A stretch of 59,130 bases of DNA from Psychromonas arctica DSM 14288 (GTDB taxonomy: Bacteria; Pseudomonadota; Gammaproteobacteria; Enterobacterales; Psychromonadaceae), in the NCBI RefSeq assembly GCF_000482725.1, contig NZ_AXWP01000048.1, positions 1-59,130 of the forward strand, given 5' to 3'. Positions within the stretch are counted from its first letter, which is position 1; each line of letters opens with the position of its first letter. The notes beneath the pieces are model-generated. The model saw nothing but the letters and a program-made list of their open reading frames with translations, was not told the origin of the DNA and searched no databases. A program made the position numbers and the translations under genes. Shown here one piece after another: positions 26,751 through 36,301 of this stretch.

Positions 26751-27794
26751 TTACGCTCTTACTGCACTATGAGTATTCATATCATCTTCAGGACGCAGAA
26801 AATCTTGTACTGACTCAATGTGTTCCTGCACCGCTTCATCATCTTCTTTAAAATATGCAATATGGAACATTGCTTCACCTTCTTGTACCAACGGTATATT
26901 TTGTTGGCCGATCAAAATACCAGAGCGAATGGCTTTAACAACACCTAAAATCTCACCATAAGGGCTACCAATCTCTGCGAGTTTATCGCCTGCAGTTACT
27001 CGGTCTCCAAGTTCTACTAAGTGCTTTACAACGCCACTGGCGTTAGCGCGTAACCAACCACTGCTATTAGCAATATAGGGTTCATTTAATTTACGCTTAG
27101 AGGTTGTTTTACGCATCATCTTAAGGTGGCGTAATACATTCTCTATCCCTTTGATACCAGCATGAATAGAGAAGTCATCAAAACGTAATGCTTCGCCTGC
27201 TTCATACAATAGTACTTTGGTACCATTTTCGACGGCAGACTCGCGTAAAGAACCATCCAGCACATTAGAGTGTAAAATAACTGGCACAGCAAAAACTTGT
27301 GCTAATTCTTTGGTCTCTGGGTCGGTCATATCACCACGGATTTGCGGTAAGTTGGAACGATGAATCGCTCCCGTATGCAAATCAATGCCATAGTCACAAT
27401 GTTTTACAATCTGTGTTAAAAAAATATGCGCTACACGTGCAGCTAAGGATCCCTTTGACGACCCTGGGAAGCATCGATTTAAATCACGTCTATCCGGCAT
27501 ATAGCGACTTTGATTTACTACACCATAAACATTAACCATAGGTACCGCGATCACGGTACCGCGAATAATTTTAAAATTAGGTTTGTTAATTAAGCGCCTA
27601 ATGATTTCAATGCCATTTAACTCATCGCCATGTACAGCAGCACTAATAAAAATAGTTGGACCATCTTTTGCGCCACGAATAATTTGTACAGGTAATGAAA
27701 CATCTGCATCGGTATAAAGTTTCGCTACCGGCAGTTCAATTTTACATTGTGTACCTGGTAAAATATCAAAATCGCCTATGCGTAATTTTTTCAT
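26751..27794 (-). CDS. Succinylglutamate desuccinylase/aspartoacylase-family zinc hydrolase
   Basis: 347 residues of the M14-like AstE/ASPA family. The zinc-binding residues are in AAVHGDELNGIE (HxxE) and the second His in YGIDLHTG. The C-terminal third is a biotinyl-lipoyl-like beta domain (GSPYGEILGVVKAIRSG). Such enzymes cleave N-acyl or peptide bonds next to acidic amino acids. It lies between rimK and the rimB-like gene with 3 and 15 base gaps, so a role in trimming glutamate tails or the RimK product is a reasonable inference. It is not a standard astE, since no arginine succinyltransferase genes are nearby. Confidence 0.82.
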   Translation of the reverse strand: MKKLRIGDFDILPGTQCKIELPVAKLYTDADVSLPVQIIRGAKDGPTIFISAAVHGDELNGIEIIRRLINKPNFKIIRGTVIAVPMVNVYGVVNQSRYMPDRRDLNRCFPGSSKGSLAARVAHIFLTQIVKHCDYGIDLHTGAIHRSNLPQIRGDMTDPETKELAQVFAVPVILHSNVLDGSLRESAVENGTKVLLYEAGEALRFDDFSIHAGIKGIENVLRHLKMMRKTTSKRKLNEPYIANSSGWLRANASGVVKHLVELGDRVTAGDKLAEIGSPYGEILGVVKAIRSGILIGQQNIPLVQEGEAMFHIAYFKEDDEAVQEHIESVQDFLRPEDDMNTHSAVRA

Positions 27795-27797
27795 GCT

Positions 27798-28703
27798 CTA
27801 TCCTTTACCACGCGTTTTATTGGTCACCGCTTTTGGTTTCTTTTCAATAAAATCGAAGACCATGCCTGCGATGTTTTTCCCAGTCGCTTTCTCAATACCT
27901 TCTAAGCCTGGTGATGAGTTTACTTCCATTACCATTGGGCCACTTTCTGAGCGTAATAAGTCTACACCACAGAAATTTAAGCCCATGATTTTTGCCGCAT
28001 TAATCGCTGTCTCACGCTCTTCTTTGGTCAGTTTTACCACCACAGCAGAACCACCACGGTGTAAGTTAGAGCGGAACTCGCCTTCTGCACCTTGACGCTT
28101 CATTGCTGCAACCACTTTACCGCCAATTACTAAACAACGAATATCAGCACCACCAGCTTCTTTGATGAACTCTTGTACCAAAATATTAGCTTGAAGACCC
28201 ATGAATGCTTCGATAATGCTTTCTGCTGCTTTAGCGGTATCAGCTAGTACCACGCCAATGCCTTGCGTACCTTCAAGCAATTTAATAACAACCGGAGCGC
28301 CACCTACATTTTTAATTAAATCTTTGATGTTATCTGGTTTGTTAGCAAAACCAGTACGTGGCATACCAATGCCTTTTCTAGACAATAATTGCATTGAACG
28401 TAATTTGTCACGTGAGCGACTTATTGCTACTGATTCATTGACATTATAGGTGCCCATCATTTCGAATTGGCGTGCAACAGCAGTACCGTAAAATGTAACA
28501 GAAGCACCAATACGCGGAATAATCGCATCATAATGAGGTAGTTCTTTACCGTGATAACGAACAGTAGGGCGGCTACTGGTGATATCCATATAACAATGTA
28601 ATGTATCGATAATATCCACTTCATGGCCTTGCGCTTCGCCAGCTTCTTTTAAGCGACGAGTAGAATATAATTTTGGGTTTCTAGATAAAATTGCAATTTT
28701 CAT
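27798..28703 (-). CDS. rimK: RimK, ATP-grasp glutamate ligase (ribosomal S6 modification)
   Basis: Adds Glu residues to the C-terminus of ribosomal protein S6 and can make poly-alpha-glutamate. From ATG 28703 (AGGA just upstream) the protein has 301 residues, the family length; a longer frame to 28730 adds nine unsupported residues. ATP-grasp motifs are visible: [55 protein letters not shown] and NFCGVDLL...[14 protein letters not shown] with the Mg-binding Glu/Asn. First gene of a three-gene operon. Confidence 0.92.
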   Translation of the reverse strand: MKIAILSRNPKLYSTRRLKEAGEAQGHEVDIIDTLHCYMDITSSRPTVRYHGKELPHYDAIIPRIGASVTFYGTAVARQFEMMGTYNVNESVAISRSRDKLRSMQLLSRKGIGMPRTGFANKPDNIKDLIKNVGGAPVVIKLLEGTQGIGVVLADTAKAAESIIEAFMGLQANILVQEFIKEAGGADIRCLVIGGKVVAAMKRQGAEGEFRSNLHRGGSAVVVKLTKEERETAINAAKIMGLNFCGVDLLRSESGPMVMEVNSSPGLEGIEKATGKNIAGMVFDFIEKKPKAVTNKTRGKG

Positions 28704-28941
28704 AAGTGTTATTCCTGTATTTAATGCCATTAATGCATTAGATGGTTAGCATGTTGATACTGAGTATTAGAATTGTTTAAACAAGGTTGGGTTACATATG
28801 CAAACCAACAAATTCACTGTTAAAAAGTGGCTTTAAATTCGGACTCAGATTAAGTTCGTAGAGTGTATAAACAAAACGCTATATAATAAAATTAATTGTT
28901 TTCGGGTCTTTGATTAAAAATTTTGATTAGTGGGTAAGTGT

Positions 28942-29790
28942 ATGAAAATAGAGTTATTAAAAACATTTCTAGAAGTCAGTCGCTCTTTACATTTTCGTAT
29001 TGCATCAGAAAACTTGTTTATTACTCAATCGGCAGTGAGTGCTCGTATTAAATTATTGGAAGATGACTTGGGGGTTTTGCTTTTTGACCGTAGCAAAAAG
29101 CATTTAAAATTAACGCCGGAAGGGCATCGTTTAATTAAACATGCCAACGAGTTAATTTTTATGTGGCAAAAAACTAAGCAAGATGTAGGGATCACCGCAC
29201 AACACTCAATGCAGTTAGTGGTCGGCGCAAAAAGTACAATATGGGATATAGTTTTGCAAAATTGGCTGCAAAAAATCCATCTTAATATTGAAGATGTTAG
29301 CTTGTTAACCAGCACCTATAGTGCGCCGGAATTACGCAAAAGTTTATTAAATCGTATTATCGATATCGGTTTCCTATTTGAGCCGACTTTTGTGGGAGAA
29401 ATTATTTCTGAAAAAGTGGCCACTGTCCCCTTACACTTAGTGACAACAGATCCTGAACATGCTCGTAACTCAACGCCCCTGAATGATTTTATTATGGTGG
29501 ATTATGGCGAGTCTATCACTGCCCAATACTTACGCGAATTTCAAGATGCTCCAGAAGCAAAGCACTTTATGAGTCAACCTAAGATTGCATTGAATTTTAT
29601 TTTAGAAGTGGGTGGTGCTGCTTATTTACCTCGTCAAATAACCTTTAAGTATTTATCTGATAACCAACTCTTTTTAGTGGAAAATGCACCTGTCTTCAGC
29701 CGTGATATTTATGCTAATTATTTAGCTAATAATCAAAAAAGAGAGATGATTGAACAAGCCTTAAAATTATTTCCTAATATCAGAAAGTAA
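28942..29790 (+). CDS. LysR-family regulator (HdfR-like)
   Basis: 282 residues from ATG 28942 (GTG 28930 is an alternative). N-terminal helix-turn-helix (MKIELLKTFLEVSRSLHFRIASENLFITQSAVSARIKLLE; read in pieces around ENLFITQSAVS). The effector domain follows from about residue 90. The HTH sequence is closest to the HdfR/YifA branch, flagellar-gene repressors in enterics. It is divergent from rimK, and LysR proteins often regulate the divergent neighbour, so the rimK operon is the first target to consider. No tell-tale T-N11-A box was confirmed. Confidence 0.82.
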   Translation: MKIELLKTFLEVSRSLHFRIASENLFITQSAVSARIKLLEDDLGVLLFDRSKKHLKLTPEGHRLIKHANELIFMWQKTKQDVGITAQHSMQLVVGAKSTIWDIVLQNWLQKIHLNIEDVSLLTSTYSAPELRKSLLNRIIDIGFLFEPTFVGEIISEKVATVPLHLVTTDPEHARNSTPLNDFIMVDYGESITAQYLREFQDAPEAKHFMSQPKIALNFILEVGGAAYLPRQITFKYLSDNQLFLVENAPVFSRDIYANYLANNQKREMIEQALKLFPNIRK

Positions 29791-29853
29791 GCCTGCAATT
29801 AAGGTGATTGATTTTATTTATGCGTTGCGCATACCGTGAGAAGATTGACGTAA

Positions 29854-29922
29854 GAGCCTGGTAATAAATAGCCTGGTAATAAACAGTTTGCTAATAAACA
29901 GTTTGGTCATAAACAGTCTGCT
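29854..29922. repeat. 15-bp tandem repeat, about 4.6 copies
   Basis: Consensus CAGTTTGGTAATAAA. Copies start at 29854, 29869, 29884, 29899 and 29914 (partial), each differing by one to three bases. It lies in the short gap between the convergent lysR and mgtE genes. Confidence 0.8.
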
Positions 29923-29944
29923 TAAGGTTTTGATGATGAGCGGG

Positions 29945-29989
29945 ATAAAAATCCGAGACACTAACCGCTGTCACTGGTTAAGGTCTCGG
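29945..29989 (-). terminator. Terminator of mgtE
   Basis: CCGAGAC/GTCTCGG (29953-29959 with 29983-29989) plus TAACC/GGTTA form a two-part stem; in the minus direction it is followed by ATTTTTAT. Confidence 0.7.
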
Positions 29990-30013
29990 TTAAAAGAGAT
30001 GCTTAGGCTTTAG

Positions 30014-31360
30014 CTATAGTAGTAACAAACTGCCAAGCCCTAAGAACACAATAAACCCAAAAATATCGGTCACAGTGGTTAATACCACGGAGCCTGATAA
30101 AGCAGGGTCGATATTAAATTTACTTAAAATCCAAGGGACCCAAACGCCCGATAAAGAGGCGATTAAAATATTACCTAAGATAGAAATAAAGATAGTCAGT
30201 GAGAGCAGTGGGTTATCAAACCAAACAAAGGTGATCGCACCAATCACAATCGCCCATAACACTCCGTTAATAGCACCCACTTTAAGTTCTTTAGTGATAA
30301 TATCTTTTTTGTTGGCATCGTTAATTTGTCCAAGTGCTAAACCACGTATGATCAAGGTAATGGTTTGGCTACCTGAGATCCCCCCCATTGAAGCAACTAC
30401 TGGCATTAATACTGCCAAGGCAACCACTTGTTGAATGGTGGCTTCAAATAAACCAATAAACCAAGAGGCTAAGAAAGCCGTTACTAAGTTAATACCTAAC
30501 CATACCGCCCGGTTTTTGGAGCTTTGCCATACATTACCGAATAAATCTTCCTCTTCCACTAAACCGGCAGATTGAATTAATTGCGCTTCGATAATTTGTT
30601 CTTTATAACGATACGCGGTTGGTAAATCTAAGCGTCCAGTTAAGCACCGGTTCTCATCAATGACTGGTAATGCAGACTTATCTGAGTCAATCAACATCTC
30701 AGAAGCATCAGCGATGTCATCATTACTACTAACAAATTCTACATCGGTATTAATTAAAGCGTGAAACTCTTCATCGGTATTGGCTTTAAAGACTGCATTT
30801 AACGCAATCTCACCAATTAATGCCGCGTTCTCATCCACAATATAAATAACATCAGTAAAAGCTGGTAAATTTTTACTGCATACTTTTTTTACCGTTGATA
30901 GCTTCAACTGCTGTGGTATTTGAATCTCAGTAAAGTTTTGCCAATGACCCACTTCATCGAGTGAGTAATCACAGGACTTTTTATATAAGCTGCGTTGCTT
31001 TGCTGTCATGTTAGTCACAGCATAATCAACAAAACGGTCATTTAGACTTTCAGATAACTCTAAAAGATCTACCGCATCCAACTTTGTTAATAGAGGAAAG
31101 CAGTCTTCATCTTCCAGAGTACCAAGTAGTAACTCCCTCGATTCATGTTTCATCACGATAAACACATTTTGCTGTGTTTCGTCAGTTAACGTTTTCCATA
31201 AGCTGATCCTTAGCTTAACCGGAAATGACTCTAATAAAACTGCAATTTGTTCATCGGAAAGCTGTTGCTCAATTTCTGCAACTAATTCGCTAATATCCTG
31301 CTCTGATTCAAAGCTATTATTAATTTTTTCAATGTAATCGGGTAATAGTTCTACTACCAT
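30014..31360 (-). CDS. mgtE: MgtE-type magnesium channel/transporter
   Basis: 448 residues: an N-terminal acidic helical N domain (1-125), a CBS pair (about 130-255; FVSSNDDIADASEMLIDSDKSALPVID), a plug helix and five TM helices. The Mg-binding pore region is recognisable (VLMPVVASMGGISGSQT, NPLLSL, DIFGFIVFLGLG). MgtE admits Mg2+ and closes when cytosolic Mg is high via the N/CBS domains. It has a strong AGGAGGG ribosome site. It heads a same-strand run of transport and channel genes. Confidence 0.93.
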   Translation of the reverse strand: MVVELLPDYIEKINNSFESEQDISELVAEIEQQLSDEQIAVLLESFPVKLRISLWKTLTDETQQNVFIVMKHESRELLLGTLEDEDCFPLLTKLDAVDLLELSESLNDRFVDYAVTNMTAKQRSLYKKSCDYSLDEVGHWQNFTEIQIPQQLKLSTVKKVCSKNLPAFTDVIYIVDENAALIGEIALNAVFKANTDEEFHALINTDVEFVSSNDDIADASEMLIDSDKSALPVIDENRCLTGRLDLPTAYRYKEQIIEAQLIQSAGLVEEEDLFGNVWQSSKNRAVWLGINLVTAFLASWFIGLFEATIQQVVALAVLMPVVASMGGISGSQTITLIIRGLALGQINDANKKDIITKELKVGAINGVLWAIVIGAITFVWFDNPLLSLTIFISILGNILIASLSGVWVPWILSKFNIDPALSGSVVLTTVTDIFGFIVFLGLGSLLLL

Positions 31361-31413
31361 AAACCCTCCTTTTTTATTGGTGCGATGAATTTTATGCCGC
31401 TACAAAAACGGGT

Positions 31414-32274
31414 TTATTTCTTATTTTGCATTAATTGTTGTTGCTCAAACCATAATTTCATAAAGTCAGCGGTCAAGCTTTGTTCGATTTCTAGCGCACG
31501 GTCAGTGGGACAGAAAATAGTAAATAATAGTTGGGTATCTCCAATGTCTGACGTGGCTACCTGTATATGCGGCTCAGGGCCTGCGATGTGAACATCTAAA
31601 CGATTTTCAATTAATTGGTTGTAGCGTATTGCTACATCGTTAAAATCTGAGCAGTAACTATGTGCTTTTTCATATAACTCTTCTAAAAAAATAAAGGGAT
31701 TAACACTGCCATCACGTGTGATTGTAAAGTGATGCATGGCATAGCGTTTTAGAAAGTTTAAGTTTTTAATGGATGATGTAATTAATTTGCTATTAGGTAC
31801 ATACAAGGTTTTTCCGGTGTACTCATAGGCATCAATATTGACTTCTAATAAGGTTAATTTAGCCCAATCAATGGAATGCACTTCACCATAACTATCGCCT
31901 ACTTGTATCCAGTCTCCGATACGAAAAGGTCGGCTTGATACAATATATAAAAAGCCAATAAAGCATTGAATAAACTCTCTCGTTGCAATCACAATCGCAA
32001 CCACAAAAGCGGCAATTGAAATAGCAAATTCATGAAATTCAGCTGCCCAAATATTAAAGATGCCAATAAAAATAAATATCGTAATCGCATTATTTACAAT
32101 ATTCATTTTTAAGCGTTTATTAGATTTTCCTTTTTGCTGCAGTAATTTTAAGATATAAACTTTACTGCCCATTAATACGAGAATAAGTAGAATAGTTAAT
32201 ACACTATTGCTATTGATTAGTGCTTGAAAAAAAGGACTGCTTGTTAAATCAATTGAAAAGAGTTTTTCAAACAT
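31414..32274 (-). CDS. MscS-family mechanosensitive channel (first copy)
   Basis: 286 residues with three TM helices (about 20-38, 58-78, 85-112) followed by the MscS beta domain: SSRPFRIGDWIQVGDSYGEV...SIDWAKLTLLEV, then LYVPNSKLITSSIKNLN. The pore helix lacks the usual Gly/Ala packing and instead reads AISIAAFVVAIVIATREFIQCF, so it may not gate like MscS proper. Length matches small MscS homologues. The neighbouring gene is a second, more canonical MscS, not a close duplicate of this one. Confidence 0.83.
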   Translation of the reverse strand: MFEKLFSIDLTSSPFFQALINSNSVLTILLILVLMGSKVYILKLLQQKGKSNKRLKMNIVNNAITIFIFIGIFNIWAAEFHEFAISIAAFVVAIVIATREFIQCFIGFLYIVSSRPFRIGDWIQVGDSYGEVHSIDWAKLTLLEVNIDAYEYTGKTLYVPNSKLITSSIKNLNFLKRYAMHHFTITRDGSVNPFIFLEELYEKAHSYCSDFNDVAIRYNQLIENRLDVHIAGPEPHIQVATSDIGDTQLLFTIFCPTDRALEIEQSLTADFMKLWFEQQQLMQNKK

Positions 32275-32495
32275 AATTACGGGTGCTCGCTTAAATCGGG
32301 TGTATTTTTTATTTGCTGAAGTTTAACAACAACCTATTTTATTACTACCACTACTTACTCGTTAGTGGTGGTTAAACGTTTAATACCTAGCCGTTTTTTG
32401 ATAAGTTTGTTACTAGTTACAGACCACTAAATCGGTTCACTATAATAAAGATCAAGGATCTTAGAATAATTGTTAGGTCTTTATTTATCGGTGCT

Positions 32496-33377
32496 TCATG
32501 TCTTTTTTGTCGATACTTGTTGCCTATTAAGAGTTAATGAGCCATCAATATGTAGGTCTCTTTGTGGATAAGCAACAACGATATTATGTTCTTCAAACAG
32601 CTCTTCTAGTCGAAAACGAATATTGCTGCGCATCACTCTTAAGCCGCCTTCTGCGCTTGAATCTAACCAAAACGTAACTTCAAACATGAGGGCGTTATCT
32701 CCGAAGTCTTCAAAAGTAACAACAGGCGCGGGTGTCATTACGATTTTCTGTTGTTCCTTAGTGGCTTGCATGATCAGCTCTGCCACTTTTCTTGCTGGTG
32801 ACCCATAAGCGACACCTACGGTAACGGATGTTCTAACCAAGGTGTCAATTAAGGTCCAGTTAATAACGGTATTCTCCAATAATTTACTATTAGGGATAAG
32901 CAAGTGCACGCCATCTACTCGACGTATTCGTGTAGAACGAGTATTGATCTCCTCAACAACGCCTTTTGCTTCTTCAACCTCCAAAAAATCACCAATACGT
33001 ATTGGGCGTTCCCACATTAATATCCAGCCACTGATGAAGTTATTGATAATGTTTTGTGCACCAAAACCAAAACCAATGGCAATTGCACCGGATAAAAAGG
33101 CAAAAGCGGTGATCGGTACGTTAATCAAATCTAGTGTTGTTATTAGTAATATCGCCATCGCAATGACATAGAACATGCGTAGTAGCAAATGGATAATATT
33201 AGGATCTGTTTTCTTTGATACTAAACGTTTGGTGATCAATTTTGCTATCCAGCGAGTGAATATTATCCCTGTAATTAATAAGGTGGGGATCAGTAATATA
33301 CTGCCTAGGGTAATAGCATGATCGGCGACGGTCAGGAGCTTGTACGATAAGAGTTCGTTGATTTGTGTTAAGTTCAT
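32496..33377 (-). CDS. mscS: MscS-family mechanosensitive channel (second copy)
   Basis: 293 residues; canonical small MscS. TM1 (about 24-42), TM2 (63-82), TM3 pore helix with the Gly/Ala zipper (AFAFLSGAIAIGFGFGAQN), then the beta domain ERPIRIGDFLEVEEAKGVVEEINTRSTRI and VHLLIPNSKLLENTVINW, and the mixed alpha-beta C-terminal cage. Releases solutes on hypo-osmotic shock. Lies 143 bases downstream of the CNNM gene and 222 bases before the first MscS gene. Confidence 0.9.
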   Translation of the reverse strand: MNLTQINELLSYKLLTVADHAITLGSILLIPTLLITGIIFTRWIAKLITKRLVSKKTDPNIIHLLLRMFYVIAMAILLITTLDLINVPITAFAFLSGAIAIGFGFGAQNIINNFISGWILMWERPIRIGDFLEVEEAKGVVEEINTRSTRIRRVDGVHLLIPNSKLLENTVINWTLIDTLVRTSVTVGVAYGSPARKVAELIMQATKEQQKIVMTPAPVVTFEDFGDNALMFEVTFWLDSSAEGGLRVMRSNIRFRLEELFEEHNIVVAYPQRDLHIDGSLTLNRQQVSTKKT

Positions 33378-33519
33378 AAAAGTTCCTTTAAGCGACTTTA
33401 AATATGGACATAGTTATGCGGTATATTTTATCTATTTTTTAGTAGACAAGTGCTGGTTATCTATAAGTTGATAGCTATCTATCAGTTGATGCTATTGCTA
33501 ACTTGCCCTTATTCTTGAT

Positions 33520-34575
33520 TTAACTGTTGATTGAAGTCGGTGTTTTAATGTGTAACTCGGGCGGTTGTATGCCTTTTAACAACAAACCAAATATATCTGC
33601 TCCAGTAATAATGCGCTTGTTTTCACCCCAAATAAGCAACACGTCTCGTTCGATCGCGCCATCAAAAGATTTATCCACGGACTCGCTCATTTTCATTTTA
33701 ATAATGGCATCGTTTAACATGGTTGACTCATCGTTAATGATGGTTGGGCGATGGCAATGTTTATACGGGTCAAAATTTTCTGTTTCAAAAAACACATCAC
33801 GTAAGAAACTATCTGAATCGACTACCACCAAAGGATCTCCCTGTGGGTTAGTTAATACTATCCAGCGATGACCTGATTTATTCATTAATCTTAAAAATTC
33901 ATTATTCGGTGCGGATGTAATCTCAGGAATAATCGGTAAATCTAACTTGGTAGGCAAGGCAATAATAGAGTCAGGATCGATCACTTCACCTTCTTCGATA
34001 ACTGAAATTTTATCTAATTTAAAAAAGTTTAACGCGCCGATACCTTCTACATGGTTAATGTCAGTTTCTTCTGCTTCAATATGTTTACGAATAATGCTAC
34101 TTAACTCACTCTCCGCCAAATAGGTGATACCTTCTTTACCCAACCAAGCGTCTAAAATCAATGCCGTAGGTTTAGCTACGGGATAAAATAAAAGCTGATA
34201 AAATTTGATCACCGGTGCTAATAAAGCACCCATTTTCAGTGCATTTCTTGAGAAATAAGCCTGTGGTGTGATCTCGCCAATGATGGTGATAGCGATAGTT
34301 GAAAATAGAAAAGCACTGATCCCGGCTAGGGCTGAATCAGATAATAAGGTTAATAACACATTGATTCCTACATTGCCCCACAGGATCGTGGTTAATAAAA
34401 AGTTAGAATCATTTCGTAACCTTAATACTTTTTGGGCTTCTTTATTGCCTTTGGTTGATTCAACTTCGAGCTGTAATCGGCTTAATGAAAATAAGGCAAT
34501 ATTCAACCCTGAAAAAATAGCTGATTGTGAGATGCATAATGCAATGGCAACCCAGGTGATAATTTCTAAGGACAT
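33520..34575 (-). CDS. CNNM/DUF21 membrane protein (CorC/MpfA-type Mg2+ exporter family)
   Basis: About 351 residues from ATG 34575; four codons further up lies another ATG. DUF21 transmembrane domain (1-170; SAIFSGLNIALFSLSR, FLLTTILWGNVGINVLLT, and IGEITPQAYFSRNA with the conserved P and basic residues), followed by a CBS-like cytoplasmic part (SIIALPTKLDLPIIPEI..., MNKSGHRWIVLTNPQGDPLVVVD). Family members such as MpfA and CorC take part in Na+-coupled Mg2+ efflux. It lacks the C-terminal CorC-HlyC domain. Divergent from corA across a 174-base gap. Confidence 0.8.
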   Translation of the reverse strand: MSLEIITWVAIALCISQSAIFSGLNIALFSLSRLQLEVESTKGNKEAQKVLRLRNDSNFLLTTILWGNVGINVLLTLLSDSALAGISAFLFSTIAITIIGEITPQAYFSRNALKMGALLAPVIKFYQLLFYPVAKPTALILDAWLGKEGITYLAESELSSIIRKHIEAEETDINHVEGIGALNFFKLDKISVIEEGEVIDPDSIIALPTKLDLPIIPEITSAPNNEFLRLMNKSGHRWIVLTNPQGDPLVVVDSDSFLRDVFFETENFDPYKHCHRPTIINDESTMLNDAIIKMKMSESVDKSFDGAIERDVLLIWGENKRIITGADIFGLLLKGIQPPELHIKTPTSINS

Positions 34576-34748
34576 ATTCCACCGCATAAGTTTATAAAGT
34601 TGAAATAAAGTTTATAACCTTTACCTAAACAAAGGAATTTATTATTGATAAACAATAAAAAGATGACACGAAGCGCAACCTAGCTCACTATATAAAGAGA
34701 GTTACAAACAAGATTAAAAATCGTTTAAATCATAAAAAGAGAATACTT

Positions 34749-35717
34749 ATGATCAGGTGCATGTTGTTAAAAGAAGATAAATCATTCATTTATGGAGATG
34801 AATCCTTAGTCGATATTTGGAAGCAGAATCCAAATGATTCTTTATGGATTGATTTTGACTCACATGATCAAGAGAAAGAGCGCTTATTCATGAAGCAGTT
34901 AGGATGCCATTCTCTAGCCATTAAAGACGTACAACGTGATCGCCATCCACCAAAAATTGAATTATTTGATAATTATATATTTATGCTTTATCGCGGTATT
35001 TTTCATCCTGGTGATGATTTAGTTTTTGAACACTTACAAATTGGCATGTTTGTGGGCACCAACATTGTGATCACTTCACATGCTAAAAAATCTATCTCTA
35101 TTGATAAACTATTTAGTATTGAAGGGGAAAAGTACCTATCAAAAAGCCCGATCACTTTAGCGCTCAGAATTTTTCATTATAGCTGTGGTATCTACCTTCA
35201 AAAACTATTTGAATTTGAAGAAAAACTAGAGTCTTTGGAAGATAAGTTTCAGATGGGAGGTGATGATAAAATGATGCAGGAAATTACCCTGTACCGATCT
35301 CGTTTGACTAAGCTTAAACGGACGTTTAATTATCATAGTAATATCGGCAGTGAGCTGAAAATATTAGTGACAGATGAAACGCCTATCATCAATCAAGCTG
35401 AACTACATACGGTAACCGATGTACACGAGCGTATCGAGCGATTATTGAGTTTGTCGCAAATGCATTACGATATTTGTAGTGATCTGATCAATGGTTATTT
35501 ATCGGTTACTTCTCACCAGCTAAATGCCACCATGCGAGTATTAACCGTGATCACCGCTATTTTTATTCCATTAGGCTTTTTAGCGGGATTATATGGTATG
35601 AATTTTGACTATATTCCAGAGTTAAAAATAACCCACGGCTACTATTATTTACTCGGTTTTATGAGCTTTATTTCATTGAGTTTAGTTATTTTATTTAAGA
35701 AAAAACGGTGGCTCTAG
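34749..35717 (+). CDS. corA: CorA-family Mg2+/divalent cation channel
   Basis: 322 residues. N-terminal soluble alpha/beta domain, long stalk helix (FEEKLESLEDKFQMGGDDKMMQEITLYRSRLTKLKRTF), then two TM helices with the signature YGMNF in the periplasmic loop (about residues 280-285, GLYGMNFDYIPEL) and the basic tail FKKKRWL. GMN is the selectivity filter for hydrated Mg2+. The last 10 bases overlap the next gene, giving translational coupling. Confidence 0.92.
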   Translation: MIRCMLLKEDKSFIYGDESLVDIWKQNPNDSLWIDFDSHDQEKERLFMKQLGCHSLAIKDVQRDRHPPKIELFDNYIFMLYRGIFHPGDDLVFEHLQIGMFVGTNIVITSHAKKSISIDKLFSIEGEKYLSKSPITLALRIFHYSCGIYLQKLFEFEEKLESLEDKFQMGGDDKMMQEITLYRSRLTKLKRTFNYHSNIGSELKILVTDETPIINQAELHTVTDVHERIERLLSLSQMHYDICSDLINGYLSVTSHQLNATMRVLTVITAIFIPLGFLAGLYGMNFDYIPELKITHGYYYLLGFMSFISLSLVILFKKKRWL

Positions 35718-36160
35718 GTTTGTTGACTACATTACCCATTTCGAGACGTCATCACGTTGTTTTATTTGTTTTAACTGTACTCATATTGGGGTTAGGCTAT
35801 TACTTTTCCTTGATTCAGTTACTTGATACAGAATGGTTTTCGCGTTCAGGAAGTGTCGTCGTGGTACTAGGTATTATTTCTGGTTTTTCTGGCATTATCG
35901 AAGAAAGGGTATTAATAAGCCGGCTATCGATACGAAAACGCCTCGAGATATTGCAAAAAAAACGTAAATTAAGATTATTAAAAGCAACTCCTGACTATGT
36001 GCAAGAAGAGCTAGATGATATAGAGGAAAAATATCTCGTTTTGATCAAAGAGTCGATGCATTCTATTAAATTTAATGCGGGGATCAGTGAAGGTATTTTA
36101 CTTATTTTAGGCACATTGACTTGGGGTTTCGGCGACATTGTTTTAACTTTTATTATTTAG
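35708..36160 (+). CDS. Small membrane protein coupled to CorA (unknown function)
   Basis: 150 residues, GTG start inside the corA stop region (10-base overlap). Hydrophobic segments at about 17-36, 46-62 and 127-148 bracket a basic, coiled-coil-like cytoplasmic segment (SIRKRLEILQKKRKLRLLKATPDY, then EELDDIEEKY). No family recognised. The tight coupling suggests a CorA-associated or cation-homeostasis role, which is inference only. Confidence 0.6.
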   Translation: MALGLLTTLPISRRHHVVLFVLTVLILGLGYYFSLIQLLDTEWFSRSGSVVVVLGIISGFSGIIEERVLISRLSIRKRLEILQKKRKLRLLKATPDYVQEELDDIEEKYLVLIKESMHSIKFNAGISEGILLILGTLTWGFGDIVLTFII

Positions 36161-36301
36161 TTTTGTATTCTGTTAATGTGCCATTGTAATACTCAAGTCA
36201 TCTTTATTTAGAATCTATTTATCTCACAGCTTGTTGATTTTTGCATCTTGATTGATAACAGGTATATACTCGATCAACTCTCTATTAATGTGAATTTATA
36301 T

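Noticed and set aside
26751-27794. AstE of the arginine succinyltransferase pathway
   Set aside because: No astA/B/C/D neighbours; the tight operon with rimK points to another substrate.
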